Assembly (NCBI GenBank): GCA_963799245.1
Contig: CAWCWN010000004.1
Coordinates: 248,001-312,000, forward strand
DNA from: CAWCWN01 sp963799245
GTDB lineage: Bacteria; Chloroflexota; Ktedonobacteria; Ktedonobacterales; Ktedonobacteraceae
Length of the DNA stretch: 64,000 nucleotides
Direction of reading: 5' to 3'
Below the pieces are notes generated by a model that worked only from the letters and a program-made list of their open reading frames with translations, did not search any database and was not told the DNA's origin. The position numbers were made by a program, and so were the translations under genes. Below, piece by piece: positions 1 through 9,069 of the stretch (position 1 is the first letter of the stretch; each line of letters begins with the position of its first letter).

Positions 1-118
1 AATAATAGCTGGAGCGTGCCAAGCCCACCAACTCGCACTGTCGTGTCAGGCTGATGGTAAGATGCTCTGGTTCAATCAGCGCCTTCTTCTCTTCCACCCT
101 CCCGACTGACTTTTTTTT
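1..118 (-). pseudogene. IS3-family OrfB, N-terminal fragment
   Basis: Read on the minus strand from 118 towards 1, the sequence encodes KKKSVGRVEEKKALIEPEHL, followed by a stretch ending in CELVGLARSSYYY. This is the typical start of the IS3-family integrase subunit OrfB. The rest lies beyond the left edge. It joins the OrfA part at 1897-2166: the two halves are continuous across the inserted element at 119-1896. Together they form one IS3 element whose orfA/orfB junction was the insertion target. The family call is from recognition of the sequence; no catalytic residues are inside the window. Confidence 0.75.
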
Positions 119-1896
119 CCGTGGGGGCAAAAGAGGAGTGGGAATCAACGTGGTAGAATGAAGGATTGTTTTCGGCCAAGCAGAGGCAAGGAGAAAGGCC
201 ATGAAACGATCCCGAAGCTACCCAAATGTGGTCAAGCGCTGGTATCGGCCGGTCGAGCATAAGTGCTCGGACTGTCAGCGGACGTTGCGCGAGGTGAAAA
301 CGTTGTCGAAGCGCACAGTGGTCACATTGGCAGGGGTGATCAAAGTGACCCATGCGGGCTATCGTTGTCCAGATGGAAAGTGCCCAGGACACCAGCGGAC
401 GTACCGCAGCGTGGAGGCAGATGCTCTGGCGCTGCCGGGTTTTACCTATGGCCTGGATATTGTGCTGCTGGTAGGGCGGCTGCACCTGGGCAAACACCAG
501 ACGGTCGATGAGGTGCATCAGGAACTGCTCGAGCGACTGGCCCCGCTTGGGGTAAGGATCTCGCGGCGAGAAATCCTGTACCTGTTCGAGGCGTCCAGCA
601 CGCTGCTGCGGGCGAGCAGCGAGGCAAAAGACGATCTGGAGTGGCTCGGGCAGGCCAAGAAGAACGGGGGCATCATCGTCTCGGTGGATGGCATCCAGCC
701 AGAGAAAGGCAACGAGACGGTCTACGTGGTGCGCGATGCGCTCACCGGGCGCGTGCTGGCCGCTGAGCAGGTGAGTTCGTCAGAGACAGAGGTGAGTGAT
801 CCGCGCTCCTGGCCCCGGTGGTGGCGTTGGAGGTGAAGGTGCTGGGCACCATCACCGACGCACAGGAGAGCGAGTTGCAAGCGGTAGAAGACCTCTGGCC
901 ACAGGTGCCACATCAGGTGTGCCAGTTCCACGCGCTGCGCGACGCGTCGAAATCGGCCTACGAGACGGACAAGCAGGTCAAAACAGCCATGCGCAAACGC
1001 CTGCAGCCCAAGGTACGCGCCCTACGCAAGCAGATCAAGAAGCGGCTGTCCACGGCCTCGCCCGACGAAGCGAAGCAACTCGCGGTGCTCGACGACTACG
1101 CCACGGGAGTGCTCACCGCGCTGAACACGGATGGGCTCCAGCCTTTCAAGTATGCGACGCTGGAAGCCAGCAAGATGTTGGATGAGATTGAAGCCAGCCT
1201 CGAGCAGCTGGAAAAAAAGGGGGGCCAGTGAGCCCGCTGTGTGCCCAGAAGCTGGCACGCCTCAAAACCATCGTCGCCGAGCGTACAGGCTGGGCAGACC
1301 AGCTGGCGCGGGTCAAAGGCCTGCACGGCTGGCTGCTGGAGGTCGAGCACATCCTCGACAAAAGCCTGGCAGCCGTCGGAGAAGGAGTGAGCAATGCCGC
1401 GGTGGGAAGCCGCCTGGATAGCTGACGTGAGCAGATGGCCAAGCACCTGAGCGATGGCAGCCTTTCCGATCAAGAGCAGCAATGTCTGAGCGAGTTCTTG
1501 CAGCTGCTCTCTCACCTGCGGCCATACCTGGTGCAGTGTTACGACCGGGAGGATTTCCCGCGCACCAATAATGAGATGGAACGTAGCATCCGAGGACTCA
1601 AGACGCGCTATCGCCGTATCAGCGGTCGCAAGAACTGGAACGCCTATCTCTTGCGCTACGGGCGCTCTGTGGTGTACTACGAGTGGTGGGAACAGGATGC
1701 AGCCAGGCACCAGCAACTCATTGAGCGGGCCTCAAAGCTCGATCGTGCTCGCTGGCGAGCGTTGCGTCGCGAGAGCACCGTTGTCCAGCATGAGCAACTC
1801 ACGCGCTTTCGCTTCCGTCACAAGCGTCAGGCTCTTCTCGCTTCCCTCGAGTCGCGCTGGGCTGCTGCTGCTCCCACTCCTCTTTTGCTCTGACGG
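119..1896. mobile_element. 1.78-kb IS inserted in the A-tract of IS3
   Basis: Imperfect 25-bp terminal inverted repeats lie at 119-143 and 1872-1896; 22 of 25 positions match and both share the core GCAAAAGAGGAGTGGGA. The left flank is eight T (111-118) and the right flank seven T (1897-1903), so the target duplication is a T-tract octamer or a close variant. The element carries one broken transposase on the plus strand. Its transposase resembles the tandem pair at 59.4-62.8 kb, which also sits in a T-rich octamer. Confidence 0.8.
201..1893 (+). pseudogene. Zinc-ribbon/DDE transposase, frameshifted
   Basis: The reading starts at the ATG at 201 after a purine-rich AAGGAGAAAGG. It has an N-terminal cysteine region (CSDCQRTL, CPDGKCPGHQ), a first acidic block VSVDGIQPEKGNE, the conserved PHQVCQFHALRDA block, and a C-terminal block RTNNEMERSIRG that probably carries the catalytic Glu. 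The frame shifts near 820 and near 1228, and an in-frame TGA lies at 1423-1425, so it cannot be read through as it stands. The layout matches the intact-length copies at 59470 and 61181. The IS family is not certain (MULE-like or ISNCY-type DDE enzyme). Known DDE transposases of this kind cut and join element ends; this copy is probably inactive. Confidence 0.7.
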
Positions 1897-2166
1897 TTTT
1901 TTTAACCAGTCCATTTCCATTTTCAACTGCCCAATCTCCTGATACAAAGATGCCACCAGCGCTTCATCTGTTCGCTCACGCCGTGCCCGTCCCCCTGAGA
2001 AGCCTGTGCTGATTTCTGCCAATGCCTGCTTCTTCCATTGCGTGATCTGGCTGGGATGCACCCCATATTCCGCAGCTAACTCATTGAGCGTTTTCTGCCC
2101 TTTAATTGCCTTGATTGCGACTCTGGTCTTTTCATCTGCACTGTATCGTTTTCTTTGAACAGACAT
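1897..2166 (-). pseudogene. IS3-family OrfA, interrupted at its 3' end
   Basis: The minus-strand ATG at 2166 gives MSVQRKRYSADEKTRVAIKA, a helix-turn-helix start, followed by YGVHPSQITQWKKQALAE and ending in a leucine-zipper-like LYQEIGQLKMEMDWLKK. This is the DNA-binding OrfA of an IS3-family element. The LKK codons lie in the A-tract where IS3 elements slip -1 to make OrfAB, and the foreign IS at 119-1896 begins exactly there. AGGAGGGGAAAAAG stands just upstream of the ATG as a ribosome-binding site. The outer IS3 end lies near 2220-2245, where it abuts an ISL3 fragment. Confidence 0.8.
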
Positions 2167-2245
2167 CTTTTTCCCCTCCTGACGTTCCTCGATACCGCTT
2201 CATTCTATCTTATTTGCCTGTCCAGTTTCTGGGGGATATTATAGC

Positions 2246-2851
2246 TCGCTCGATCCGTACAAGGAGTACCTGCATGAGCGATGGACAACAGGGCAATGCA
2301 CGGCCTCAAGCCTGCTCTCCGAGCTGAGAGAGCGAGGCTATCAAGGAGGAGAAACCCTGGTCTATGACTACCTCAGACCGCTGCGCGAGCACCCTGAATG
2401 GTGGGAAGCCTATCAGCAGCAGAAAGCGCGTCAAGCGCAAGGGAAGCGCCTGGCGCCGCTGTCGGCGCGTGAGGCAGTCTGGCTCTTCATCTGTAATCCG
2501 CGCAAACTCAAGCTGCAGCAAGTGCGAGAGCTTGAGCCCTTACGACTAGAGGACGAAGAACTGGGGAGCACCTACCAACTGGTGCAAGATTTTCGGACGA
2601 TGGTGACGCATCGTCAGGTGAGCATCCTGCCCCGATGGCTCGAAGAAGCGCAGGCGTGCGGCATCCCTGAACTCAAAAGCTTTGTTGCCGGGATCTACCG
2701 GGACTATGATGCTGTCCGAGCTGCTTTGGCGACGGAACAGAGCAACGGACAAACGGAGGGCAAAGTGAATAAGCTCAAGTGCATCAAGAGGCAAATGTAT
2801 GGACGGGCGAACTTCGATTTGCTACGCCAACGCATGCTCCTTTGTGCGTGA
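2246..2851 (+). pseudogene. ISL3-family transposase, C-terminal fragment
   Basis: An open frame runs from about 2246 to the stop at 2851 with no plausible start. It encodes SSLDPYKEYLHERW near the left end and the hallmark ISL3 tail SNGQTEGKVNKLKCIKRQMY, then GRANFDLLRQRMLLCA. The N-terminal zinc-finger and first catalytic part are missing, cut off where the IS3 element ends. About 200 residues remain of a family that usually has 400-550. It is a remnant with no expected activity. Confidence 0.8.
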
Positions 2852-2878
2852 GCTGTTCACGTAAAGTGAGACAGACCC

Positions 2879-3671
2879 AGTTTCTTACCGTATTTTACAT
2901 GCAGGAGATACGAGGCGGTGCCCGCTCCCTTTCCGATGCCAAACTGCTGGAACTGCAGCGCCTGGCGGCGCAAAGCATCGGCGTCAAAGAGATCGCGCGC
3001 CAGCGTAGTCTGGTGTTGGAGCAGACCCAATTGATGAAAGAGCTTCGCCTCTTGCGCGAGCATGTTGATCAGCTGGAAAGCGAAATCGTGAGCATCGTCG
3101 AGCGCGCACGCGAGGGACAAATCCTCCTGTCGTTGCCAGGGATCGGGCCAGTGATAGCTGCCACGATCATCGCGGCAGTCGGCTCGATCCACAGCTTCCC
3201 GTCGGCGTCCGCGCTCAAAGCCTACTTCGGCTGGGCTCCCGTCGTCGTTCAATCCGGGAGCACGCTGGATCACTCCCGATTGACGCGCGGAGGGACCAGG
3301 ACCATGAAGCAGATGCTGTTTCTCGCCGTCTTCCAGGACGTCCGGCTGCGGGAAAATGAATGGGCGCGCCTGCGCGCCTGTATGAGCGGCTGGTCAAAGC
3401 CAAGTGCCCCTATGACGAGCGCATGCAGTCCCACGTGGGCAAAACGAAGGTGATCGGGCGTGTGGCCGGCCAGATAACCGAGGCCATCTACGCCTTGCTC
3501 AAACGCGATGCGGAGCTGTTGGGCAAAGTCCCGCCAGGCCAGGACGCACCGCCTCCTCTGTTGTACGACCCGGAGGTGCATCGACGACATCGTGAGGGCC
3601 ACTACCGGCCTCTGAAATCGACGCCCCTTCCCAACACGATTACCGTTCTTCATCTTCGTTCATCCGAATGA
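2879..3671 (+). pseudogene. IS110-family transposase, C-terminal fragment
   Basis: The frame carries ILLSLPGIGPVIAATIIAAV, the helix-hairpin-helix-like Transposase_20 region of IS110 enzymes, then ALKAYFGWAPVV and TRGGTRTMKQMLFLA with the family's conserved Ser/Gly-rich block. The N-terminal DEDD catalytic half is absent. A frameshift near 3360 moves the rest (YERLVKAKCPYDERMQSHVG, and so on) into another frame ending at 3671. A decayed remnant just beyond the 3' end of the minus-strand glycosyltransferase operon. Confidence 0.75.
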
Positions 3672-3694
3672 TTCCATATGTCTGAGGGTCTATC

Positions 3695-4810
3695 TTAGCA
3701 CACTTTACTTGCCTCTGTCGAGATCAGTAGACATGATTCAAACACTTCTTTCGTTAATTTAACACGTGTATCCCAGGTCAGCTTTTCTCTGACTTTCGCT
3801 TCGCCAAAATGTCCCATATGGGTTGCTAATTCTTTATCTGCCACTATTTTTGAAATTGCCAGCGCCAGAGCATTACTATCCTTTGGAGGTACAATGAACC
3901 CATCAATCCCATCGCTGATGACTTCAGGAATTCCCCCTTGATCTGTTCCAATCACTGGCGTCTGACATGCCATTGCCTCAATAAGCACCATTGGGAAACC
4001 TTCCATATGGCGAATCGAGGGGAGCACGAGAACTGTTGCTTTCTGCATCTCTTTAACCAGACCTTTCCCGCGTTTGATCCCCACAGAAACAAATCTCTTT
4101 TCGGTAAAATCGTGTTTTTCTCCAATAATATGTAACGTGACTTCTGGAAGCAACTTGAGGGCTTCAAGCAAATAATAGAGGCCTTTCAGTCTATGCATAT
4201 TTTTGGAGCTGCAAACGAATAAGATGAGATTCTCTTCTTTTTCGGTGGTTGGATCCGGTTTGAACAGAGAAATATCGACTCCTGGGTGAATAACAGTACT
4301 TTTAAAAGCATATTTTTTTAAGATAGTATTTCTCACAAAGTTGGATGCACATATTATTTTGGTGGCTTTTTTTGCAGTATGAGGAAGGACAAACTTTTCG
4401 TAGAGGCCGATAATGAAATCTATTGGAAACTTATTCTTCTTCATTGTTCCAGAATGATACGTTAAAATAAAGGGAATTTTGCCTGTTAAACATGCAGCTA
4501 TGTCTCCTATAAACATAACTGGTTGGTGGGAGTTAATAATGTCAGGTTTTTCCTCTCGGATTATTCTTTTAAGAGAAAAGTACCATAATGGATTGATAGG
4601 TGTATCCGAGAGTCGAATCGCTACTGGTAAACGATATACTTTTATGCCACAATAATCTTCAATACTTTGTTTTTTACCATTTGCATTTGAGGTTACAACA
4701 ACTATTTCTACGTTATTTATTTGCTTTAATCCTAGAGCAATATTGAGGACATAGTTCTGGACTCCACCTAACTCTGGGGGAAAATGTGGTGTGAGAAAAA
4801 GTATTTTCAT
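3695..4810 (-). CDS. GT4-family glycosyltransferase
   Basis: Predicted cytoplasmic retaining glycosyltransferase of the GT-B fold. The N-terminus MKILFLTPHFPPELGGVQNY carries the Gly-rich acceptor-domain loop. The C-terminal domain has the family's E-x7-E donor motif in EGFPMVLIEAMA, followed by TPVIGTDQGGIPEVI. Length, about 371 residues, is normal. A GTG at 4825 would add MKEEP, but the ATG at 4810 has AAGAAGAA at ribosome-binding distance and begins at the usual first residues, so I prefer it. It follows a deacetylase gene (4852-5571) with about 40 bp between, probably in one minus-strand operon for an exopolysaccharide or cell-wall glycan. Donor and acceptor sugars cannot be told. A 289-bp internal piece (3925-4213) is copied at 23196-23484. 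Confidence 0.85.
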   Translation of the reverse strand: MKILFLTPHFPPELGGVQNYVLNIALGLKQINNVEIVVVTSNANGKKQSIEDYCGIKVYRLPVAIRLSDTPINPLWYFSLKRIIREEKPDIINSHQPVMFIGDIAACLTGKIPFILTYHSGTMKKNKFPIDFIIGLYEKFVLPHTAKKATKIICASNFVRNTILKKYAFKSTVIHPGVDISLFKPDPTTEKEENLILFVCSSKNMHRLKGLYYLLEALKLLPEVTLHIIGEKHDFTEKRFVSVGIKRGKGLVKEMQKATVLVLPSIRHMEGFPMVLIEAMACQTPVIGTDQGGIPEVISDGIDGFIVPPKDSNALALAISKIVADKELATHMGHFGEAKVREKLTWDTRVKLTKEVFESCLLISTEASKVC

Positions 4811-4851
4811 TGGTTCTTCTTTCACTTGAGAGCGGTTGCTGCTCAGGTATC

Positions 4852-5571
4852 TCAGTAGGTGCTGAGAATTTCTGTATTAGTTTGACGTATAACGTTATCA
4901 TTTTTGGCAATATACGCAAGAACATTTTCTAGCTTTCGCCATCCGTTATTTTTTTCTATTTCCCAAGAATGACCCCAGAGATGAAATATACCACCAGTTT
5001 GGCAAGTATGGTCAAAGAGCGCCATTGCAAGCTTTTCCCAATCCCAATACTTTTTAAAATTAATGAGGGAAAAGTTAGAAAAAGATAGAATCTTGTGTAG
5101 ATCCAAATAATGTGCATAAGTATGAAAAGTTGTTGGAAGTTCGAAATTATCTTGGGTAATGTCAAATGCATATCTTTTCGTTGTTCTTGCTAGCTTGTAA
5201 CCGTGTTTTTTAACTAAGCCTTTCACCTCGTCATTATAATCTCCATAAGGATAGCAAAATGCAGTTATTTCTTGTTGCAAAAGTTCCTCTATATATAATC
5301 TTGACTTTGCAATTTCATCATCAGCTTGAGAAATGGTGATTTTTGTTAAATGGGGATGTGTTATCGTATGTCCACCAATTTCAAAGTCTTTGCTGATAGA
5401 TAAAATATCTTGAGTACTCAATAAATCTTCGTTCTTAAATTCATGATCTTGCGGACATATATAAAAAGTCCCTTTTATTCCATATTTTTTAAGCAGCACT
5501 GCAAGTCTAGTATCTAGTTTATGTCCATCATCCCAACTTGTAGTCACATATAATTTTTGGGGATCTCTCAT
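4852..5571 (-). CDS. Polysaccharide deacetylase (CE4/NodB-like)
   Basis: A 239-residue protein with NodB-homology motifs in order: TSWDDGH (motif 1, metal and catalytic Asp), GGHTITHPHL (motif 2, His-x3-His metal ligands), FCYPYGDY (motif 3) and a late LWGHSWEIEK with the motif-5 histidine. Known members remove N-acetyl groups from chitin-like, peptidoglycan or exopolysaccharide chains using a divalent metal. There is no signal peptide, so it may act on a cytoplasmic or lipid-linked intermediate. It lies between two glycosyltransferases. Without the IS at 5580-9065, its ATG would start 6 bases after the upstream glycosyltransferase stop codon, so the two genes were once translationally close. 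The substrate is unknown. Confidence 0.85.
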   Translation of the reverse strand: MRDPQKLYVTTSWDDGHKLDTRLAVLLKKYGIKGTFYICPQDHEFKNEDLLSTQDILSISKDFEIGGHTITHPHLTKITISQADDEIAKSRLYIEELLQQEITAFCYPYGDYNDEVKGLVKKHGYKLARTTKRYAFDITQDNFELPTTFHTYAHYLDLHKILSFSNFSLINFKKYWDWEKLAMALFDHTCQTGGIFHLWGHSWEIEKNNGWRKLENVLAYIAKNDNVIRQTNTEILSTY

Positions 5572-5634
5572 AGTATTTCCTCACTGTTTGCTTAAATCTA
5601 GACGCAATCGCAAGTTTCTGATAAGCTGAAGGAC

Positions 5635-7273
5635 ATGGAAGAGTCCTTGAGCATTGAGACCGAACGCGTTGATGATATCCCGTTGTTGATAGCGCATTTG
5701 CAGCGCATGAAACTGGCCGAGTTGCTGGACAAACACTTTCCTACCAATGGCAATCGAGAAGGGCTGAGTCTGGGGTGGGTGAGTGTGACCTGGCTGACCC
5801 ATATTCTTTCGCAAGCCGATCACCGGATAAATCGCGTGCAGGAGTGGGCGACACGGCGGCTGGAAACATTGCAAGGGTGTGGAGGCAGCCTCTCGCCACA
5901 CGATCTGACCGATGATCGATTGGCCGATGTCCTGCGCTATCTCAGTGATGATGCCCAATGGCAAGCGTTTGAGCAGGAACTGATGGGACAACTGCTTTGC
6001 ATCTACGACGTGCAAGCGCAATGTATGCGCATTGACACCACCACGGCCAGCAGTTATGCTGATGTCAACGGACAGGGGCTGTTGCAACTGGGTCACAGTA
6101 AAGACTATCATCCTGACCTGCCTCAACTCAAAGTGGTGCTTGCGAGTCTGGATCCAGTTGGGCATGCCCCTGGCCACCGAAGTGCTTTCGGGCGAGTACG
6201 CCGATAATCCAGTGTATCTGCCCATCATTGCTCGCGTGCGTGACGGACTGCAGCAGAACGGGTTGCTGTATTTGGGAGATTGCAAAATGGCAGCGCTGCC
6301 GACCCGTGCTAGCATCCAGGTTCAAGGAGATTACTACCTGTGTCCCCTTTCGGCGGTGCAGGCCTCGCCAGCTCTGGTGCCACGGGAAGTGGAAGCCCAA
6401 CGAGCGCAAGGAGCCCATTTGGTGCAAGTAGTACGTGTCGATGAACCGGGAAAGATCAACTGCATTGCTCAGGGGTATGAGACCGTTCAGACGCTGACCG
6501 TTCAGGTGGACGGTCAGCTTCAGACCTGGAAGGAGCGCCGCTTGTTGATCCAATCGATGGCAACCACCCATGCCGCTCAAGCCAGTTTGCAGGAGCGTTT
6601 GCAGCAAGCACAACACGTCTTGCAAGAACTGACCGCACGGCGACAAGGCAAAGCACGCTTGACGGAACGCACAGCGGTTGAAGGGGCCATCAAAGACGTT
6701 CTCACCCACTTTCACGTCGAGGGCTTGTTGCGTGTCCAGATCCAGGAACAGGTGCAGGAACGCCCAGCGCGAGCCTATCGTGGACGCTTGCTGACCATGC
6801 GTCAAGACGTCACGTTTACCGTCAGCAGTGAGCGGGAGGAAGATGCCATTGGGAATGCCTTGAGCCACCTGGAATGACAGGTATATGCCACCAAACATCC
6901 GAGCAAACACCTCACACTGGAATTGGCCGTAGAAGCATATCGCGACGAATACCCGGTGGAACGCGACTTCTCTCGTCTCAAATGCCGTCCCTTGTCCTTG
7001 GCTCCTTTGTACGTGCAACGTGATGATCATCGGGTGGGATTGGTGCGATTGCTCACCATCACCTTGCGCGTCATGACCCTGTTGGAAGGAGTGGTCCGAC
7101 AACGTCTGCGTTAGCAGCAGATGGAACTCGCCGGTCTGTTCGCTGGTAACCCCAAACGTCGCACCAGCCAGCCCACGACGGAACGCTTGCTGGAAGCTTT
7201 CAGCGAAGTGACCTTGACGATCGTTCGTGCTCCTGGTGAAGCCCTTCGGCATATCACGCCCCTTATATGTTAA
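5635..7273 (+). pseudogene. IS1634-family transposase, broken
   Basis: The reading begins MEESLSIETERVDDIPLLIA and includes the first catalytic region MRIDTTTASSY, the middle GDCKMAALPTRA, and the late RDEYPVERDFSRLKCRPLSL block with the catalytic Glu typical of IS1634/IS4-superfamily enzymes. A one-base shift near 6160 and in-frame stops at 6874-6876 and 7112-7114 disrupt it. The last coding piece continues beyond the IS110 insert at 8959-9021 (SPLQQQILTFWASLLLSISH, then stop), 26 bp before the right terminal repeat. The enzyme would move the 5580-9065 element but is inactive as read. Confidence 0.8.
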
Positions 7274-7429
7274 TATCAAACCAAGCCCTCTCGACAAAGG
7301 GCTGAAGCAAGCGGTACACTTGCTGTAGTGAACTGTTGAACACGCTGAGGAAAGGCTACTCGCTCCACCCGGCTCGACCGATTGAGAAAGCTCGCACTTC
7401 CCCAGCAGTGTTCCTGAGAGCAACTGGTG
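7266..7429 (+). ncRNA. Candidate IS110 bridge RNA region
   Basis: This 160-bp non-coding stretch lies between the left IS110 border and the transposase start. It begins with a perfect stem AGCCCT/AGGGCT separated by about 8 bases (7283-7302), and further GC-rich complementary segments follow. IS110-group elements are known to encode a structured guide RNA in this position. The assignment is by position and one clear hairpin only; no guide loops were matched to target or donor. Confidence 0.3.
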
Positions 7430-8725
7430 ATGAGAAAGTCGTGCTTCGAGCACCACAATATAAGGGCACAGCCACTCAGGAGCGTTGTTTGTAAGAAAGC
7501 GAGACATGCTCTGTTGTCTATCGGTGTGGATTGGGCAGATCAGAAGCATGATGCGCTGGCTCTGGACGAAGCCGGGCGAAAGCTCGGTGCCATTCGTGTT
7601 CCTCGTACGGCAGAAGGACTGGCCAAGTTGGATGCCTGGCTTTTGCAGATCCTGGGCGAGTCTGACAAGGAGCAGATGGCTTGTATTCTCGAGACGAACC
7701 ATGGTTTGCTCATTGCCTCCTTGCTGGAACGTGGGTGGCCGGTCTATCCCATCAACCCTCGCACGGTAGATCGCAAGCGTGGCGCCTCGGGAGCGAAGAC
7801 CGACACCATTGATGCCTACTTGCTGGCCAAGACCGGACGAGCCGACTTTGCGGATTTGCACCGACTCACTCCAGACAGCGAGAAGGTGGCCGAACTCAAA
7901 GGGCTGACCTGTGACCAGGACAGCTTGATCCACATGCAAACGCGTCTGGTGAACCAGCTCACGGCCTGCCTCAAAGACTATTACCCTGTGGCTCTCGATC
8001 TCTTTGCCAAATTGCAGCAGCGTTGCACTTTGCTCTTTCTGCAAACCTATCCCACCCCGGAAGTGGCGCAAGCGGCTTCGATCGAACAGATCAGTCAGGT
8101 CCTCAAATCTGCTGGTCATACGACCGCCAAGAAAGTGGCTCCCAAGATTTTCGAGCAACTGCATCAGCCCAGTCTGCGAGCCAACGCCGTCACGATCAGA
8201 ACGAAATCGCGCCTGGCTCTCGCTTTGATCGCTCAACTCCTGCCATTGGTGGAGCAGATTGCCGCCTATGATAAGGAGATAGAGCGGATTTTTTTGAGCC
8301 ATGAAGACAGCGAGGTCTTCATGAGCTTGCCGAGAACTGGCAAACGTCTTGCTCCCCGCTTGCTCGCTGAAATCGGAGACGATCCGTCTCGCTATGAAAG
8401 TGCTGCCAGCTTGCAAGCTTTGGGGGGCACTTCCCCTGTCTTGTTTCAAAGTGGGAACTACTCTAAGCCTCATCGCCGCTTGGGCTGCATCAAACCCTTG
8501 CGTAACGCCTTGCATCAATTTGCCTGGGAAAGTACTCTGACCGAAGGCTGGCCAGCCACCTACTATGGACGCAAACGTGCAGAGGGCAAAAGTCATAGCG
8601 TCGCTGTCCGTGCTCTGTCTAACGTTTGGGCACGCATCCTTTTCGCCATGCTCAGTACGCACCAGCCGTATGTTTCGGCCACCTTTGAGACGGCGAGGGC
8701 GCTCCACGCTGTCAAAGCCGCTTAG
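7430..8725 (+). CDS. IS110-family DEDD recombinase, intact
   Basis: About 431 residues, uninterrupted. The N-terminal RuvC-like domain shows IGVDWADQKHD (first Asp), ILETNHGLL (Glu) and KTDTIDAYLLAKTGR (the Asp pair). The C-terminal Transposase_20 domain has VFMSLPRTGKRLAPRLLAEI and the Ser-bearing LGGTSPVLFQSG. IS110 enzymes exchange strands using a DEDD site and a C-terminal serine, guided by an element-encoded RNA. Translation may start at the GTG at 7427, the ATG at 7430, or further in, since conserved sequence begins only at HALLSIGVD. It is one of the few transposases in the window with no frame damage. Confidence 0.85.
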   Translation: MRKSCFEHHNIRAQPLRSVVCKKARHALLSIGVDWADQKHDALALDEAGRKLGAIRVPRTAEGLAKLDAWLLQILGESDKEQMACILETNHGLLIASLLERGWPVYPINPRTVDRKRGASGAKTDTIDAYLLAKTGRADFADLHRLTPDSEKVAELKGLTCDQDSLIHMQTRLVNQLTACLKDYYPVALDLFAKLQQRCTLLFLQTYPTPEVAQAASIEQISQVLKSAGHTTAKKVAPKIFEQLHQPSLRANAVTIRTKSRLALALIAQLLPLVEQIAAYDKEIERIFLSHEDSEVFMSLPRTGKRLAPRLLAEIGDDPSRYESAASLQALGGTSPVLFQSGNYSKPHRRLGCIKPLRNALHQFAWESTLTEGWPATYYGRKRAEGKSHSVAVRALSNVWARILFAMLSTHQPYVSATFETARALHAVKAA

Positions 8726-8764
8726 AGGCTCTTTGTTCTGAGAGACAAAACCGCCTCTTTTTTT
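8724..8764 (+). terminator. Rho-independent terminator after IS110 transposase
   Basis: AGAGGC (8724-8729) pairs with GCCTCT (8753-8758), an inner TTTGT/ACAAA stem strengthens it, and a run of seven T follows. It overlaps the transposase stop codon, so it should end the IS110 transcript. Confidence 0.75.
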
Positions 8765-9069
8765 GCCTTCAACTGAGCATATCTTCTTCAGACCATGCAA
8801 GCGGCGCGGCGTCAAGGAAAGCGCCGCGGCTTGACACCGCATCGGGGCATGGTACGCATCTTCATGCTCTTTTGAAGGCTTTTCCTCTTTCTTTAGTTTC
8901 ACTGCTTTCCTCTCAGATTTTTATTGATGGGTTTTTCGGCCTTGACATAGAAAGTCTTTCTCCTCTTCAGCAACAGATTTTGACCTTTTGGGCTTCTCTC
9001 CTGCTGTCTATCTCCCATTGATTGACAATTCTTGATATCCGCCCGCGATTTAAGCGAACGGTGAGTATT

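Larger units (their letters stand above)
7265..8958. mobile_element. IS110-family element nested in IS1634
   Basis: The borders are inferred from the point where the IS1634 reading frame stops making sense (after RHITPL near 7264) and resumes (SPLQQQ at 8959). IS110 elements lack conventional inverted repeats and usually leave little or no target duplication, so the borders may be off by a few bases. It holds one intact transposase, a strong terminator at 8724-8764 and long non-coding ends, the usual site of the guide (bridge) RNA in this family. Confidence 0.6.
5580..9065. mobile_element. IS1634-family element carrying a nested IS110
   Basis: Terminal inverted repeats lie at 5580-5598 (CTCACTGTTTGCTTAAATC) and 9047-9065, with two mismatches in 19. 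A 6-bp target duplication, TATTTC, lies at 5574-5579 and 9066-9071. Inside are the broken IS1634 transposase and, splitting its last codons, an IS110 element at about 7265-8958. Removing the whole insert restores a gene order in which the glycosyltransferase stop (9070-9072) is followed six bases later by the deacetylase ATG. Confidence 0.85.

Noticed and set aside
6128..8902. A 924-codon open frame on the minus strand
   Set aside because: It is antisense to the IS1634 and IS110 transposases, has no domain I recognise, and follows the GC bias of the opposite strand.
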